In this document: piece after piece, positions 16,128 through 18,126 of the stretch
Layout of the letters: each line of letters starts with the position of its first letter
Position numbering within the stretch: the first letter of the stretch is position 1
Source: Anaerolineales bacterium UBA3905
Lineage (GTDB): Bacteria > Chloroflexota > Anaerolineae > Caldilineales > Caldilineaceae
Assembly (NCBI GenBank): GCA_002391565.1
Contig: DGFH01000282.1
Location: 6,755 to 24,880, forward strand
Direction: 5' to 3'
Length of the DNA stretch: 18,126 bases
Translations under genes and position numbers: made by a program
Notes under the pieces: model-generated
The model's input: the letters and a program-made list of their open reading frames with translations, nothing else
The model's database searches: none
Told to the model about the DNA's origin: nothing

Positions 16128-17195
16128 TTAAATACGATGCGTTGGGTTGGGAGCTTCCGGCTGAAAACACTCGAAGCTTGTAAACTGAATGTCAAAATCG
16201 GGGTGTGGAGACAACTCGTGCAGGACGCTGCGAACGGTCGATGCCAGCAAATCTGGCGCGGCCTGAACACGCGCATTGAGGGTGAACGTCAATTCACTCG
16301 AATATGCGTTGTCTGGCCGCAGATCCCAACCGATTGGGCCTTGAGCGTGCATGAGACTCGCTTTGCAATCCGCTTCCGGTGTGCTGGCATACACCTTGAT
16401 GTGAGCTATCACAGACTGATGCAGACTGAGCGATCGCTCCAGCATCTGTAACAGATATTGAACCCAGTTTGTTGCTGAAAATGGCTGGCTGGCAGAAACT
16501 TTGCCGCTGGCATTGAGCCAGCCCAGGGCCGCCTCGCCAGCCGCGTAAATGCTGTAATCTACGTCGAGCTTGCGGTCGGCGGCGGTCGTGGTGTTTAGAA
16601 CGCTATCCAACCACGCGTCCATTCCCACTCCGGTTTTGGCTGAAAGCGGAAATATGCGAAGGTCGCCATGACGCATCAACTGTGAAGTCGTCGTTTTGCC
16701 ATGTTCAACCGCGGCAGGTAAATCTTGCTTGGTGAGGACGACCAGTTCGGCTTCGGCGACCTGTTGTTGGATCAGGTAGTCGATTTCTGGCAGAAAGCGG
16801 TCTTGCGCTCGCAGCGGATCAACCGCAATGGTGAGAGGCGCCAGGCGAAATCGCCGCGCATGTTGATGAAGCAGCGGTCGAATCACCGTAGCCATCAGAT
16901 CGGTGCAACTGCCAACCGGCTCAGCCAGGATCACATCGGGCGATGTCTGACGGTGCAGTTCCATAAGCGCCTTCTCCATGTCCGGGTAACGGCAGCAGAA
17001 ACAACCGCCCGACACCTCCACAACGGCCAGCCGGCTGCGTCGTGCGAGGGCGGTGTCCACCAGGTTTTCACCCTGGTCGTTGGTCACCAACCCAACGCGG
17101 AGACCTCGCGCCGCCAGACGCTGCGCTGTCGTCAAAAGAAGCGTGGTCTTGCCGGCCCCTAGAAAGCCGCCGACCAGGATCACAGGGATGGTCAT
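16128..17195 (-). CDS. CobW/P47K-type G3E GTPase, putative metallochaperone
   Basis: G3E GTPases of the CobW/YjiA/ZNG1 group hydrolyse GTP to deliver metal (zinc, cobalt or others) to client enzymes. The protein has 355 residues. It has Walker A GFLGAGKTT (10-18), the metal-binding CxCC motif with Cys65, Cys67 and Cys68 in GGCFCCRY, and the ExxG motif Glu92-Gly95. The base-recognition motif reads TKQD (155-158) in place of NKxD. The C-terminal domain (from about 215) is divergent, and a His-rich metal loop is absent. The ATG overlaps the upstream stop as ATGA, so it is probably translationally coupled to the YesL-like gene. Its placement between a membrane protein and a GH116 enzyme is unusual; the client is unknown. 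Confidence 0.82.
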   Translation of the reverse strand: MTIPVILVGGFLGAGKTTLLLTTAQRLAARGLRVGLVTNDQGENLVDTALARRSRLAVVEVSGGCFCCRYPDMEKALMELHRQTSPDVILAEPVGSCTDLMATVIRPLLHQHARRFRLAPLTIAVDPLRAQDRFLPEIDYLIQQQVAEAELVVLTKQDLPAAVEHGKTTTSQLMRHGDLRIFPLSAKTGVGMDAWLDSVLNTTTAADRKLDVDYSIYAAGEAALGWLNASGKVSASQPFSATNWVQYLLQMLERSLSLHQSVIAHIKVYASTPEADCKASLMHAQGPIGWDLRPDNAYSSELTFTLNARVQAAPDLLASTVRSVLHELSPHPDFDIQFTSFECFQPEAPNPTHRI

Positions 17196-17914
17196 GGGGT
17201 CGTCGATTCAGCGTGTACAACCAGGAAACAATTGTTGACGACAAACAGGGCAAAACAAGCCGGCAAAATCAGGAGCAACCCTAGACTCAGATAGATGACG
17301 CCAAAGGCCAGCAGAACCGCCAGCGCCGCCAACCCCAATGTGTTGACCACATACCGCGCCGACAAGATCACGCTATTTTGCAGAGCGTTCGTCACCGGTG
17401 CATCGAACAATGCGAGCAGTGGCAGCGCATAAATGGTCACGATCACTAGAATCAGGCAAGCGAGCAGAATGAGCAACACCCAAACACTCGATGCCAATGG
17501 CGTCAGGTCATCGTTTGGCGAGAGGGCGAACCAGAGCGCAGTTGCAAGCGGGAATGCACCGACTGCGCCTAAGCGCAGACTGTCCAGCCAACGATGACGA
17601 AAGCCAAAAAGCAGGAGGGATGCACTGCCTGTATAACCACGTGCGAGCACCCCTTCATAAGCCAATAGCCCCACCCATGCCGGCGAAACCAGACCGATGC
17701 CGCAGAGCAACGCAAGCCAGGGCAGCCCAAGCACAAACAGGACAAAGCTGGGCGCAGAGGCGACGCTAAAGAAGAACGCCCCCAACAAGATTTGCGGCAA
17801 ATTCTCCCATAACTGCATGGCTGTCATCGGGAGATAAGTGCGCGAGTTGAGTTCGGTCTGTCTCCCATATTCATTTGATGTTCGTGTGAGGTGCGACGGT
17901 CGACTTGGCGGCAT
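17192..17914 (-). CDS. YesL/DUF624-like integral membrane protein
   Basis: Function unknown; YesL-type proteins are commonly encoded next to carbohydrate ABC transporters, as here. It has 240 residues: a polar N-terminus of about 30, then hydrophobic segments at about 40-85, 105-130, 140-170 and 190-230, which suggest five or six helices. The segment FGFRHRWLDSLRLGAVGAF resembles the conserved loop-helix of YesL. ATG 17914 is 14 bases after the permease stop and has a weak GGAAA before it; ATG 17827 or 17818 would give a shorter protein starting right before WENLPQ, which is closer to typical YesL length at the N-terminus. The stop overlaps the CobW gene start. The family call rests on pattern and context, so a generic polytopic membrane protein is the alternative. 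Confidence 0.6.
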   Translation of the reverse strand: MPPSRPSHLTRTSNEYGRQTELNSRTYLPMTAMQLWENLPQILLGAFFFSVASAPSFVLFVLGLPWLALLCGIGLVSPAWVGLLAYEGVLARGYTGSASLLLFGFRHRWLDSLRLGAVGAFPLATALWFALSPNDDLTPLASSVWVLLILLACLILVIVTIYALPLLALFDAPVTNALQNSVILSARYVVNTLGLAALAVLLAFGVIYLSLGLLLILPACFALFVVNNCFLVVHAESTTP

Positions 17915-17928
17915 TCGATTTCCGCTAT

Positions 17929-18107
17929 TTACCCTTTCAATCCAGTGACTGCAATGCCGCGAATGACGAAGCGTTGGGCGAGCAGGAAGAACAGCAGCAC
18001 CGGGAAGATCGAAATCATGACGCCTGCCAACACATGTGCACGATTGCCTGTGCCCATGTAGCCGTTCAACATCACGATGGCGATGGGAAAGGTGTAGTTA
18101 TCTTTAG
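17929..18107 (-). CDS. Carbohydrate ABC transporter permease, MalG-type (C-terminal fragment)
   Basis: Only the last 58 codons and the stop (TAA on the minus strand at 17931-17929) are in the window. The fragment reads FPIAIVMLNGYMG, then a membrane helix AGVMISIFPVLLFFLLAQR and the terminal FVIRGIAVTGLKG. This is the typical end of CUT1-family sugar permeases (MalG/LacG/UgpE), which form the membrane channel for an imported oligosaccharide or glycerol phosphate. It heads the minus-strand operon that includes YesL-like, CobW-like and GH116 genes. The rest of the gene, including the EAA ATPase-contact loop, lies beyond the contig end; genomic sequence stops at 18107 because an adapter follows. 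Confidence 0.8.
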
Positions 18108-18126
18108 CTGTCTCTTATACACATCT
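18108..18126 (+). other. Tn5 mosaic-end / Nextera adapter sequence (artefact)
   Basis: The final 19 bases, CTGTCTCTTATACACATCT, are exactly the Tn5 mosaic end used in transposase-based library preparation. They sit flush at the window's end and interrupt the permease gene. They are best read as untrimmed sequencing adapter, not as genomic DNA or a real Tn5 end. Confidence 0.97.

Noticed and set aside
18108..18126. A genuine Tn5/IS50 end
   Set aside because: The 19-mer is exactly the engineered mosaic end and sits flush at the sequence end, with no transposase or inside flank; adapter read-through explains it better.
1..18126. CRISPR array, tRNA/rRNA, prophage, toxin-antitoxin or known defence genes
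   Set aside because: No regularly spaced repeats, cloverleaf-like or rRNA sequences, integrases or defence-type domains were recognised anywhere in the window.

Overview
The window is about 18 kb of GC-rich bacterial DNA, densely coding, with no RNA genes, CRISPR array or insertion sequence that I can see. It looks like one end of a draft or metagenomic contig. The last 19 bases (18108-18126) are the Tn5 mosaic-end/Nextera adapter, so genomic sequence stops at about 18107, and the first gene runs off the left edge. Gene content and protein style (a cydABDC operon, an FtsK with a long acidic tail, MurJ with an N-terminus of the Chloroflexi type, a sugar ABC transporter operon with a GH116 enzyme) suggest a filamentous heterotrophic member of the Chloroflexota such as Caldilinea or its relatives. 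That placement rests on recall, not on a search.

Layout: (1) 1-1303, minus strand: the 3'-truncated gene of a thiamine-diphosphate decarboxylase closely resembling Azospirillum indole-/phenylpyruvate decarboxylase. (2) 1304-1579: divergent promoter region with an extended -10 promoter for the next gene. (3) 1580-4276, plus: FtsK/SpoIIIE DNA translocase. (4) 4378-5733, plus: dihydropyrimidinase/hydantoinase. (5) about 5798-7321, plus: MurJ lipid II flippase, preceded by a perfect 15-bp inverted repeat that overlaps the end of the hydantoinase gene. (6) 7463-13415, plus: a tight cydA-cydB-cydD-cydC operon for cytochrome bd quinol oxidase and its assembly ABC transporter. It is driven by a near-consensus promoter overlapped by a Fur-type 7-1-7 palindrome. 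The cydD gene carries an in-frame palindromic insertion between its two domains. (7) 18107 down to 13444, minus: a sugar-utilisation operon made of an ABC transporter permease (3' end only), a YesL/DUF624-like membrane protein, a CobW-type G3E GTPase and a cytoplasmic GH116 glycoside hydrolase. It converges on cydC.

How they work together: cydAB encode the terminal oxidase, and cydDC encode the exporter/heme-handling ABC pair needed to mature it. The four genes are joined by an 8-12 base gap and two stop/start overlaps, so they are probably made in step. In the minus-strand operon the permease would import an oligosaccharide or glycoside, and the signal-peptide-less GH116 would hydrolyse it in the cytoplasm. 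YesL-like proteins often sit beside such transporters, while the CobW GTPase is the unexpected partner. FtsK, the hydantoinase and MurJ are housekeeping or catabolic genes with no obvious functional link to each other.

I did not find a clearly new defence or mobile system. The observations most worth following are the palindromic element embedded in the cydD reading frame, the Fur-like operator on the cyd promoter, and the CobW-GH116 gene pairing.
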